From the NCBI RefSeq assembly GCF_025152745.1, contig NZ_CP104040.1:3286001-3350000 (forward strand): 64,000 nt of DNA. The letters run 5' to 3'. The translations under genes and the position numbers were made by a program. Below are positions 51,661 through 58,320 of the stretch, piece by piece (the stretch's first letter is position 1; the number at the start of each line of letters is the position of its first letter). This DNA is from Rhizobium sp. WSM4643. GTDB lineage: Bacteria > Pseudomonadota > Alphaproteobacteria > Rhizobiales > Rhizobiaceae. A model generated the notes under the pieces. That model saw only the letters and a list, made by a program, of their open reading frames with translations. It did not search any database and was not told the DNA's origin.

Positions 51661-52773
51661 ATGGCCCTGCCGCTTGCAATGACGGAACGAAGGCGACCAT
51701 TCCCTATGCCGGACATCCGCGAAATCAGGCAGGCGGGCGACAGGACGCGGCTGGCCTTGCTGGTGATCGCGCTGCTCGTCGCCGGCTCGGTCTTCTCGAT
51801 GCTGTTTTCGGTGACGACAGGCGCCTCGGATGCCTCGATCCTCGACGTCATCAGCAACATGGCCGGTTCCGAGATGGCGCTCAGTACGCGTGACCGGATC
51901 ATCATCTTCGATATCCGCCTGCCAAGGGCGATCCTCGGCTTCTTGATCGGCGCCTCGCTTGCCGTCTCCGGTACGGTGATGCAAGGCCTGTTCCGCAATC
52001 CGCTGGCCGATCCCGGCCTCGTCGGCGTTTCCTCCGGTGCAAGCCTCGGCGCAGTCGCGATGATCGTACTCGGCAGCGGCATCGCTGCTCCGCTCCAGGT
52101 GCTTCTCGGCATCTACGCTCTGCCGGCGGCCGCCTTTGGCGGCGGCCTCGTCACGACGCTACTGCTCTACAGGATCGCCACCCATCGTGGCCAGACCTCG
52201 GTGGCGACGATGCTGCTTGCGGGCATCGCGCTCGGCGCACTCGCCCTCGCCATCACGGGGCTGCTGATCTACATGGCCAACGACCAGCAACTGCGCGACC
52301 TGACCTTCTGGAGCATGGGTTCGCTTGCCGGCGCCACGTGGACGAAGATCGCCGCCGCCAGCCCGATCATCCTGTTGTCCTTCACTACCCTGCCCTTCAT
52401 GGCCCGCGGCCTCAATGCCATCACGCTCGGCGAGGCGGCCGCCTTTCATATGGGCGTGCCGGTGCAGCGGCTGAAGAATGTCGCGATCGTCGGCGTCGCC
52501 GCGGCGACCGGCGCGTCCGTCGCCGTCAGCGGCGGCATCGGCTTCGTCGGGATCGTCGTGCCGCATATCCTGCGCATGGCGATCGGCCCCGACCATCGTT
52601 TCCTGCTGCCGGCCGCAGCTCTTCTCGGCGGCTCCCTGCTGATCTTCGCGGACGTCCTGGCGCGCACCCTGGTCGCCCCGGCCGAGCTGCCGATCGGTAT
52701 CATCACCGCGGCGGTCGGCGGGCCGTTCTTCCTGTGGATCCTGCTGAGGCAGCGTTCGCGCCCTGCCCTGTGA
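51661..52773 (+). CDS. hmuU: HmuU haem ABC transporter permease
   Basis: 370-residue FecCD-family permease with about ten membrane helices; RDRIIIFDIRLPRAILGFLIGASLAVSGTVMQGLFRNPLADPGLVGVSSGA is the family signature, and the ATPase-contact loop is GEAAAFHMGVPVQRLK. The N-terminal 35 residues before the first helix are longer than usual. It starts directly after hmuT. Downstream, a tandem 13-base repeat separates it from hmuV. Confidence 0.93.
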   Translation: MALPLAMTERRRPFPMPDIREIRQAGDRTRLALLVIALLVAGSVFSMLFSVTTGASDASILDVISNMAGSEMALSTRDRIIIFDIRLPRAILGFLIGASLAVSGTVMQGLFRNPLADPGLVGVSSGASLGAVAMIVLGSGIAAPLQVLLGIYALPAAAFGGGLVTTLLLYRIATHRGQTSVATMLLAGIALGALALAITGLLIYMANDQQLRDLTFWSMGSLAGATWTKIAAASPIILLSFTTLPFMARGLNAITLGEAAAFHMGVPVQRLKNVAIVGVAAATGASVAVSGGIGFVGIVVPHILRMAIGPDHRFLLPAAALLGGSLLIFADVLARTLVAPAELPIGIITAAVGGPFFLWILLRQRSRPAL

Positions 52774-52782
52774 GGGGCCCCT

Positions 52783-52830
52783 GTGAGTAACCCCCATGAG
52801 TGCCCCCCGTGAGTGCCCCCCGTGAGTGAC
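52783..52830. repeat. Tandem 13-base repeat between hmuU and hmuV
   Basis: Copies GTGAGTAACCCCC (52783), ATGAGTGCCCCCC (52796) and GTGAGTGCCCCCC (52809), then a partial copy GTGAGTGAC (52822). Each begins with a potential start codon, in successive frames because 13 is not a multiple of three. Confidence 0.9.
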
Positions 52831-52836
52831 ATTGAG

Positions 52837-53631
52837 ATGATCGAAATTTCCGGCGTCTCCGTGCGCCTTTCCAGCAAGACCATCATCAGCGACGTCACTT
52901 TTACGGCAAGAGCCGGCGAGCTGACGGCGATTGCCGGGCCGAACGGCTGCGGCAAGACGACGACGATGAAAGCCATCTCCGGCGAACTTGCCTATGGCGG
53001 CTCGGTGCGCATCGGCGGCGACGAGGTGAGGGCTCTGAAACCCTGGCAGCTTGCTGCCGTTCGCGGTGTCCTGCCGCAGGCAAGCACGATCTCCTTTCCG
53101 TTCACCGTGCGCGAGATCGTCCGCATGGGCCTGACTTCGGGCCTCAACCTGCATCCCGACAAGGCCGAGCAGACGGCGGCCGCAGCTCTTTCCTCCGTCG
53201 ACTTGACCGGCTTCGAAGGCCGTTTCTATCAGGAGCTCTCCGGCGGCGAGCAGCAGCGTGTGCAGCTTGCCCGCGTGCTCTGCCAGATCGCCGAGCCCGT
53301 CGTCGACGGCAAGCCCTGCTGGCTGCTGCTCGACGAACCGGTCTCGAGCCTCGACATCAGCCACCAGCTGATCATCATGACGCTTGCTCGCAATTTCTGC
53401 AAACGTGGCGGCGGCGTCATCGCCGTCATGCACGATCTCAACCTGACGGCGCTCTTTGCCGACCGCATCGTGCTGATGAAATCCGGCCGGCTCGCCGCCG
53501 CTGGCAGCATCGGCGAAGTGCTGACGAACGAAACGATGCTCTCGGTGTTCGGCTGCGCGCTGCGGATCAACCAGGCACCATCAGACGGCACGCCCTTCGT
53601 GCTCGCCCACAGCGCCGTTTCGCGCTCCTGA
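52837..53631 (+). CDS. hmuV: HmuV haem ABC transporter ATPase
   Basis: 264 residues with Walker A AGPNGCGKTTT, Q-loop LPQAS, signature LSGGEQQRVQLARVL, Walker B WLLLDEPVSSLD and H-loop VMHDLN. It energises haem import through HmuU. ATG 52837 (MIEISGVSVRLS) gives the family N-terminus; in-frame GTGs at 52813 and 52822 lie in the tandem repeat and could add 5-8 residues. No clear Shine-Dalgarno precedes any of them. Last gene of the hmu operon. Confidence 0.92.
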   Translation: MIEISGVSVRLSSKTIISDVTFTARAGELTAIAGPNGCGKTTTMKAISGELAYGGSVRIGGDEVRALKPWQLAAVRGVLPQASTISFPFTVREIVRMGLTSGLNLHPDKAEQTAAAALSSVDLTGFEGRFYQELSGGEQQRVQLARVLCQIAEPVVDGKPCWLLLDEPVSSLDISHQLIIMTLARNFCKRGGGVIAVMHDLNLTALFADRIVLMKSGRLAAAGSIGEVLTNETMLSVFGCALRINQAPSDGTPFVLAHSAVSRS

Positions 53632-53644
53632 GCACCGCGCGAGC

Positions 53645-53669
53645 GGAACTTTTGATCGCCCGGCACGTT
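53645..53669 (+). promoter_or_regulatory. EcfG-type promoter upstream of DUF883 gene
   Basis: GGAAC (53645-53649), 16 bases, CGTT (53666-53669), matching the EcfG consensus exactly. It lies 110 bases upstream of the DUF883 ATG and just after the hmuV stop. Confidence 0.8.
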
Positions 53670-53778
53670 TCCGGCATGATCTGGGTCAATGCCGAGCGAT
53701 ATCATTCATGCAACGGACGGTGGTGACCCTCGTGCGAAACAGGCGGGCTTGTGCGCGCCCCAGCCAATGGAGACAGCC

Positions 53779-54123
53779 ATGAGCTATTCTATCTTCCAGT
53801 CCGGCCGCAGCCGCCGCAACGGCACCTTCCACAATCTGGAATCCGGCATCGAGGAACAGATCGAAGCGTTGCGCGACGAACTCGCAGAACTGACGCGCCT
53901 CGTTGGCAAGAGCTCGCGCCACCAGGGTGAGAAAATCCGTAGTCAGGCCGGCGCCGGCTATGAGGAACTGCTCGGCCGCAGCGAGGATCTGCTGCGCGAA
54001 TTGCAGCACGGCTATGAGCGTGGAGCGACGGAAATGCGGGAGACGGTGCGCAAGCATCCCTTAGCAACCATCGGCGCCGCAGCCGCTTTCGGCCTTGCCA
54101 TCGCCTTCCTCGCCCGGCGCTGA
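53779..54123 (+). CDS. DUF883 (ElaB/YqjD-type) membrane-anchored protein
   Basis: 114 residues: an amphipathic coiled-coil region (GIEEQIEALRDELAELTRLVGKSSRHQGEKIRSQAGAGYEELLGRSEDLLRELQHGYERGA) and a C-terminal membrane helix (HPLATIGAAAAFGLAIAFLARR), the tail-anchored ElaB/YqjD layout. Relatives associate with ribosomes in stationary phase in E. coli. GGAG 6 bases before 53779 supports the start. With the next gene it forms a two-gene operon behind an EcfG-type promoter. Confidence 0.87.
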   Translation: MSYSIFQSGRSRRNGTFHNLESGIEEQIEALRDELAELTRLVGKSSRHQGEKIRSQAGAGYEELLGRSEDLLRELQHGYERGATEMRETVRKHPLATIGAAAAFGLAIAFLARR

Positions 54124-54132
54124 GGAAGCGCG

Positions 54133-54534
54133 ATGCTCTTCTCGATCCTCGGCCTGCTGACGGGCGCAAGCGTGCACCGAACCGTTGCGCGCGCCAAGCG
54201 CAATGGCATCTTCATTGCGTTTGCCGTGCTCTTCCTCCTTACTGCCTACGCGCTGGCCGTCACTGCCGGCGCCATCTGGCTCGCCGGCATATACGGTCCG
54301 ATCGGCGCTGCTCTTTTCCTGGCCGCCTGCGCGCTGCTGATCGCCATCATCGCGCTGGTGGTAATGTCGATCATCAACGCCCGGGAAGCCCGCCGCACCC
54401 GGGAACGCCGCGCGGCGCTGGAATCGCTGGCAACGGTCGGGCTCGGCCTTATCCGTGCTCAGCCGCTCCTGACCGCCGGTGTTTTGGCAGCAATCGTCGC
54501 CGCCAATCTGGTGGGATCGAAGCGCGAGGATTGA
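54133..54534 (+). CDS. YqjE-like/phage-holin-superfamily membrane protein
   Basis: 133 residues with two long central helices (GIFIAFAVLFLLTAYALAVTAGAIWLAG; IGAALFLAACALLIAIIALVVMSII) and a possible third near the end (AQPLLTAGVLAAIVAANLVG). It pairs with a DUF883 gene 9 bases upstream, as yqjD-yqjE do in enterobacteria, so it is probably a stress-induced envelope protein. Function unknown. Confidence 0.8.
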   Translation: MLFSILGLLTGASVHRTVARAKRNGIFIAFAVLFLLTAYALAVTAGAIWLAGIYGPIGAALFLAACALLIAIIALVVMSIINAREARRTRERRAALESLATVGLGLIRAQPLLTAGVLAAIVAANLVGSKRED

Positions 54535-54569
54535 TTGAGGAGACGGCAACAGGCGGCGGCCCTTCACCC

Positions 54570-54706
54570 TAGCCCTCTCCCGGTAAAAACGGGGAGAGGG
54601 ACGTGCCATACGAGACGCGAGAGAGGGACGGAGAGGTTGCGGCATATCCCCTTCGCCCCGTTTATGGGGAGAAGGTGGCGGCAGCCGGATGAGGGGCGGA
54701 TCCACA
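54570..54706. repeat. Family B repeat, second copy
   Basis: CCCTCTCCC...GGGAGAGGG palindrome at 54573-54600 followed by TTCGCCCCGTTTATGGGGAG (54650-54669) and GGCAGCCGGATGAGGGG, related in composition and motif order to the element at 45908. Confidence 0.65.
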
Positions 54707-54734
54707 ATAATATCAACGATATAGTCGACAACGC

Positions 54735-54758
54735 AAAAAAGCCCGCTCCCCGACGGGC
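54735..54758 (-). terminator. Rho-independent terminator of the ecfG gene
   Basis: Read on the minus strand: GCCCG, 8-base loop, CGGGC, then six Ts; 30 bases beyond the sigma-factor stop. Confidence 0.85.
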
Positions 54759-54787
54759 GACCGGCTTTCTTCCCAAATGTAACTCTT

Positions 54788-55345
54788 TCAGAATGCGAAG
54801 GCCTTCGACGTCAGCGGCGCCGATGTGGCGTCGGGGCCGAAATCGGCCTCGCCTGATATCTGCAGCAACTCTTGCAGCCGCTGCCGGGCTCGGTTGACGC
54901 GGCTCTTGATGGTACCCACGGCACAGCCGCAGATTTCGGCCGCCTCCTCGTAAGAAAAACCCGAGGCGCCGACGAGGATGATCGCCTCGCGTTGATCCGG
55001 CGGCAGTTGGTCGAGCGCCTTCTTGAAGTCCTGCAGGTCGAGCGCGCCATATTGCGAGGGGTGCATCGCCATCGATTCAGTGAACAGCCCGTCGCTGTCC
55101 TGCACTTCGCGGCCGCTCTTGCGCATCTGGCTGTAGAGTTCGTTGCGCAGGATCGTAAAGAGCCAGGCCTTCATATTGGTGCCCATCTCGAAATGATCCT
55201 GTTTCGCCCAGGCTTTCATGATGGTGTCCTGGACGAGATCGTCGGCACGATCGTGCCGCCCGATGAGCGAGATCGCGAAGGCGCGAAGACTTGGGAGTGC
55301 CGCCAGCAGTTCCCGCTTGAAGCTGGGTTGCGATTTGTCTTCCAT
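54788..55345 (-). CDS. ecfG: EcfG-family sigma factor (general stress response)
   Basis: 185 residues with sigma region 2 (LRAFAISLIGRHDRADDLVQDTIMKAWAKQDHFEMGTNMKAWLFTILRNELYSQMRK) and region 4 (LDQLPPDQREAIILVGASGFSYEEAAEICGCAVGTIKSRVNRARQRLQELL). Lack of an extracytoplasmic anti-sigma gene and adjacency to nepR and phyR identify EcfG, called RpoE4 in R. etli. It directs RNA polymerase to GGAAC-N16/17-CGTT promoters, several of which lie in this window. It starts 11 bases after nepR ends. Confidence 0.93.
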   Translation of the reverse strand: MEDKSQPSFKRELLAALPSLRAFAISLIGRHDRADDLVQDTIMKAWAKQDHFEMGTNMKAWLFTILRNELYSQMRKSGREVQDSDGLFTESMAMHPSQYGALDLQDFKKALDQLPPDQREAIILVGASGFSYEEAAEICGCAVGTIKSRVNRARQRLQELLQISGEADFGPDATSAPLTSKAFAF

Positions 55346-55356
55346 GCGGCGAGATC

Positions 55357-55566
55357 CTATTCGGCCATCTTGGCAGAAGCCATCATTTCAGCATGGTCGA
55401 GCTTTTCGAGAAGGTCGAGAAAACGATCGGGGATCGCCTCACCCTGTGCGGCCGCATAAAGCGACCGCAGCCTGACGCCGATCTGATTGTTCGGGTCCAG
55501 GATGTCGCTCGCCCGCAGCTCCAGCTTTCGCTGATCGGCTGCTTCTTTCTTGCGTGTAGTCATCAA
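55357..55566 (-). CDS. nepR: NepR anti-sigma factor
   Basis: 69 residues: the conserved NepR core NNQIGVRLRSLYAAAQGEAIPDRFLDLLEKLDHAE (two helices joined by a loop) with disordered ends. NepR holds EcfG inactive until phosphorylated PhyR, which mimics a sigma factor, captures it. Starts at 55566 or at the second ATG (55563). First gene of nepR-ecfG, divergent from phyR across a repeat-rich region. Confidence 0.93.
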   Translation of the reverse strand: MMTTRKKEAADQRKLELRASDILDPNNQIGVRLRSLYAAAQGEAIPDRFLDLLEKLDHAEMMASAKMAE

Positions 55567-55597
55567 TTCGTCTTCTCGCCGGTTGTCTGTCCAGAGT

Positions 55598-55637
55598 ATG
55601 ATGCCGAAAAGTGTGGGCGGTTTTCGGATGACATCAT
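55598..55637. repeat. Dispersed palindromic repeat, family A (copy 5)
   Basis: Outer arms ATGATGCCGAAAA / TTTTCGGATGACATCAT around GTGTGGGCGG, the most symmetrical copy in the window; about 30 bases upstream of nepR. Confidence 0.8.
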
Positions 55638-55654
55638 GCCCTAACTTTCTAATT

Positions 55655-55706
55655 TAGAACAGGATTCGGATTTTAGGCCGACCCGGCCGAAAATCATCCT
55701 GTTCTA
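55655..55706. repeat. Long palindromic element TAGAACAGGAT ... ATCCTGTTCTA
   Basis: Perfect 11-base outer arms at 55655-55665 and 55696-55706; inside, ATTTTAGGCCG pairs with CGGCCGAAAAT. It forms a stable 52-base stem-loop on either strand, about 90 bases upstream of nepR. Confidence 0.8.
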
Positions 55707-55839
55707 GGGGGCGTGGATGGGATCAATCACGATTTCAACCAGCGACATCGAACGTTCGATCGATATCGCTGGTATTTGCCGCTGCATGGGTCAAAACGCT
55801 ACGCCCTTTCTTCGTCGGCTGGAATAATGCGGCGCGACG

Positions 55840-55884
55840 AAAAAAGTTCCTGTCATTCCGGAACTTTTTTATGAAGGCAGCGTT
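55840..55884 (+). promoter_or_regulatory. EcfG-type phyR promoter within an inverted repeat
   Basis: GGAAC (55860-55864), 16 bases, CGTT (55881-55884), 46 bases before the phyR start. The -35 element is the right arm of an inverted repeat AAAAAAGTTCC-N9-GGAACTTTTTT (55840-55870). Confidence 0.82.
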
Positions 55885-55929
55885 AACCGCTCATTGAAGC
55901 CAATGCCGGTCTGCATTCAGGAGCCATTA

Positions 55930-56724
55930 ATGACACTTTCTACTCGAATTGCGCCGCACCTTCCTTATCTGCGCCGCTATTCCCGCGCCCTTACCGGCAC
56001 TCAGACTTCGGGCGACGCTTACGTCGCCGCCGTTCTCGAAGCCATCATCGCCGATCTGTCGATTTTCCCGGATACGGCGAATGACCGGGTCGCACTCTAC
56101 AAACTGTTCACGCAACTGTTTGGTTCCACCGCAGTCCAGATTCCGGAGCCGACCTCGCCCTATGCCTGGGAGCAACGCGCCACGCTGAACCTTTCCAAGG
56201 TTTCGCCGCGCGCCCGTCAGGCCTTCCTGCTCGCCTCCGTGGAGAATTTCCGCGTCGCTGAAATTGCCGAAATCCTGGAAACCGAGGAGCAGGATGTCGT
56301 GCAGTTGCTCGACGTAGCGTCGCAGGAGATTTCCCGTCAGGTCGCAACCGATATCATGATCATCGAGGACGAACCGCTGATCGCCATGGATATCGAGCAG
56401 ATGGTCGAGAGCCTCGGCCATCGCGTCACCGGCATTGCCCGTACGCATGCCGAGGCCGTGGCGCTCTACAATAAGACCAAGCCGAGCATGGTGCTGGCCG
56501 ACATTCAGCTTGCCGACGGCAGCTCCGGTATCGACGCAGTCAACGACATCCTCAAGACGTCGAGCGTGCCGGTGATCTTCATCACCGCTTTCCCGGAACG
56601 CCTTCTGACCGGCGAGCGCCCGGAACCGACTTTCCTTGTCACCAAGCCCTTCAATCCGGACATGGTCAAGGCACTGATCAGCCAGGCTCTTTTCTTCAAT
56701 GAATCGACCAGAGTGGCCGCCTGA
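55930..56724 (+). CDS. phyR: PhyR response regulator (sigma-mimic anti-anti-sigma factor)
   Basis: 264 residues: an N-terminal sigma-like domain (IAPHLPYLRRYSRALTGTQTSGDAYVAAVLEAIIADL ... LNLSKVSPRARQAFLLASVENFRVAEIAEILETEEQDVVQLL) and a C-terminal receiver (IMIIEDEPLIAMDIEQM) with phospho-acceptor Asp at about residue 191 (VLADIQLAD) and Lys in LVTKPFNP. Phosphorylated PhyR binds NepR and frees EcfG. AGGAG 6 bases upstream fixes the start at 55930. Its own EcfG-type promoter gives positive feedback. Confidence 0.95.
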   Translation: MTLSTRIAPHLPYLRRYSRALTGTQTSGDAYVAAVLEAIIADLSIFPDTANDRVALYKLFTQLFGSTAVQIPEPTSPYAWEQRATLNLSKVSPRARQAFLLASVENFRVAEIAEILETEEQDVVQLLDVASQEISRQVATDIMIIEDEPLIAMDIEQMVESLGHRVTGIARTHAEAVALYNKTKPSMVLADIQLADGSSGIDAVNDILKTSSVPVIFITAFPERLLTGERPEPTFLVTKPFNPDMVKALISQALFFNESTRVAA

Positions 56725-56744
56725 GACGTAATTTTCCGGCTTTC

Positions 56745-56770
56745 GGAACCAAATCGCCAAAACAGGCGTT
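56745..56770 (+). promoter_or_regulatory. EcfG-type promoter upstream of the HWE kinase gene
   Basis: GGAAC (56745-56749), 17 bases, CGTT (56767-56770), in the 174-base gap after phyR, about 130 bases before the kinase GTG. Confidence 0.75.
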
Positions 56771-56898
56771 CCGGTGCTACCGGGACGCTCCGATGGCTTT
56801 AACGGTTTTTGCAGCGCTTTGTTCTAGAGTTGGCAGGCGCTGTATGGAAGGGCGCTCCCTTCAGCGACGGTCAAGATGTCACAAGGAAAGGCGGCCGA

Positions 56899-57912
56899 GT
56901 GAATACGACTGAACCATTGTCCGGCATGCCTTTTACCTTCGAAGGCAAAGCCGCAATGATGGAGCGCGCGCTCGGCAGCGCCGGGGTTTCGATCCTCTGC
57001 CAGGATGCTCGACTGTCGATCTTCTACGTCGAAAATCTGCCGCCGCATTTCGCGGCGCTCTTTATGCCCGGCGGCAGCGACGCCGCCCTTTTCGGCGAGG
57101 CCCATGGGCGATATCTGACAGCGCTGAAACACAAGGTCCTGGAAACCGGCATTCCCAACAATGCTGAAGTCGAAATCGATGTCGACGGCGAAAGGCGCAC
57201 TTATGAACTGAAGATCCAGCGCACCGGCGAACGCAGCGCACATGGACTTCTATCCGTCATGACTGAAGTCACCGAAAGCCGGCATCGGGAAAAAGTTCTG
57301 AAATCGCTGCTGCGCGAGCTCTCACACCGCTCGAAGAACCTTCTGGCCATCATCCAGGGCATTGCCACGCAGACGGCGCGCAACACGCTCTCTCTCGACA
57401 GCTTCCTCCTCAAGTTCCGCGGACGGCTGCAATCGCTTTCCAATTCGCAGGACCTGATCACTGATTCGAGCTGGCGCGGCGCCTACCTCTTCGAACTCGC
57501 CGAAAAGCAATTCGCCCCCTATTGGCCGGAGACGGCCGGCTCCATGCCGATCTATGGCATCAACGCTCATCTGACACCGAATGCCGCCGTGCACCTCGGG
57601 CTCGCCCTCCACGAACTCATCGTCAATTCCGCCTCCTTCGGCGCAATATCAGGCGGCGCCGCCTCCATCACGCTGAATTGCCGCGAAGCCATGATCAACG
57701 ACAGGAGGGCGATCGAAGTTGCCTGGGCGGAAGTTCTGCATGATCAGTCGGAAGTCCACGAATTCAGCGACAACAGCTTCGGCCGCACCGTGCTGGAGCG
57801 TGTCGTGCCTTCATCGGTCAATGGCAAAGCGGAGTTGAACCTCGTTCCCGGCCGCATCGAGTACCGTCTGACCATTCCGGAAACCGAATTCGAGATCTTC
57901 AAGCGGGTGTGA
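56899..57912 (+). CDS. HWE/HisKA_2-type cytoplasmic sensor histidine kinase
   Basis: 337 residues without membrane helices. A PAS-like N-terminal domain (ILCQDARLSIFYVENLPPHFAALF ... YLTALKHKVLETG, HGLLSVMTEVTESRHREK) is followed by the HWE kinase core: H-box LRELSHRSKNLLAIIQGIATQTARNT (His near residue 144), N-box ALHELIVNSASFGAISGG and the WxE motif in IEVAWAEV. Position beside phyR and the EcfG-type promoter make it a good candidate for the kinase that controls PhyR. The start is GTG 56899 with AAGGA upstream; no ATG lies near the PAS domain start. A strong stem-loop follows. Confidence 0.87.
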   Translation: MNTTEPLSGMPFTFEGKAAMMERALGSAGVSILCQDARLSIFYVENLPPHFAALFMPGGSDAALFGEAHGRYLTALKHKVLETGIPNNAEVEIDVDGERRTYELKIQRTGERSAHGLLSVMTEVTESRHREKVLKSLLRELSHRSKNLLAIIQGIATQTARNTLSLDSFLLKFRGRLQSLSNSQDLITDSSWRGAYLFELAEKQFAPYWPETAGSMPIYGINAHLTPNAAVHLGLALHELIVNSASFGAISGGAASITLNCREAMINDRRAIEVAWAEVLHDQSEVHEFSDNSFGRTVLERVVPSSVNGKAELNLVPGRIEYRLTIPETEFEIFKRV

Positions 57913-58320
57913 CAAGCCCTGGAGACAGCCGAGAACGAAAAACAGCTGGTGCGAGGGCGGCGCACCAGCTGTCTTCACTCACCGGGAGGGGACCGTGAGT
58001 ACGTCCGGATAGTGGGTTGGGGGCGCGCATGTTGGGTCGATGCGATCACCATCCGGATATCGCAATAACGACGACCTCAAACTTTGGTTCCCTGCCATCC
58101 GAAAAAAATTCGACTTTTTTGAATCTTTTTTCGGATGCCCTTCCCTCATCACTCGCTCAGCCGTTTCACCGATTTAGGTCGAATAAATTTTCTCAGCAAA
58201 AACAGAGGATTACTTGCGAGTCAGCAAGGGAAAATCGTCAAAATTTTACCGTTTGATAAATTTTTAAACCTGAGTTACGCTTTCCCTCACAGGCCGTTTA
58301 CCAATAATGAGGGAACTTCA
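57913..58320. other. 408-base region between kinase and preT
   Basis: It holds the kinase terminator (57942-57972) and then about 340 bases with no supported gene. The last 150 bases are AT-rich with A- and T-runs (about 58080-58280) and must carry the preT promoter, which I could not define. An open frame running through it into preT (from 58135) lacks a ribosome site. Confidence 0.5.
57942..57972 (+). terminator. Stem-loop terminator of the HWE kinase gene
   Basis: Perfect 12-bp stem ACAGCTGGTGCG / CGCACCAGCTGT with 7-base loop, 30 bases after the stop, followed by CTTCACTC. Confidence 0.8.

Larger units (their letters stand above)
55567..55929. other. 363-base divergent region between nepR and phyR
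   Basis: No protein gene. It holds a family A repeat (55598-55637), a longer palindrome (55655-55706) and the EcfG-type phyR promoter inside an inverted repeat (55840-55884). No EcfG-type element reading towards nepR was found. Confidence 0.7.
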
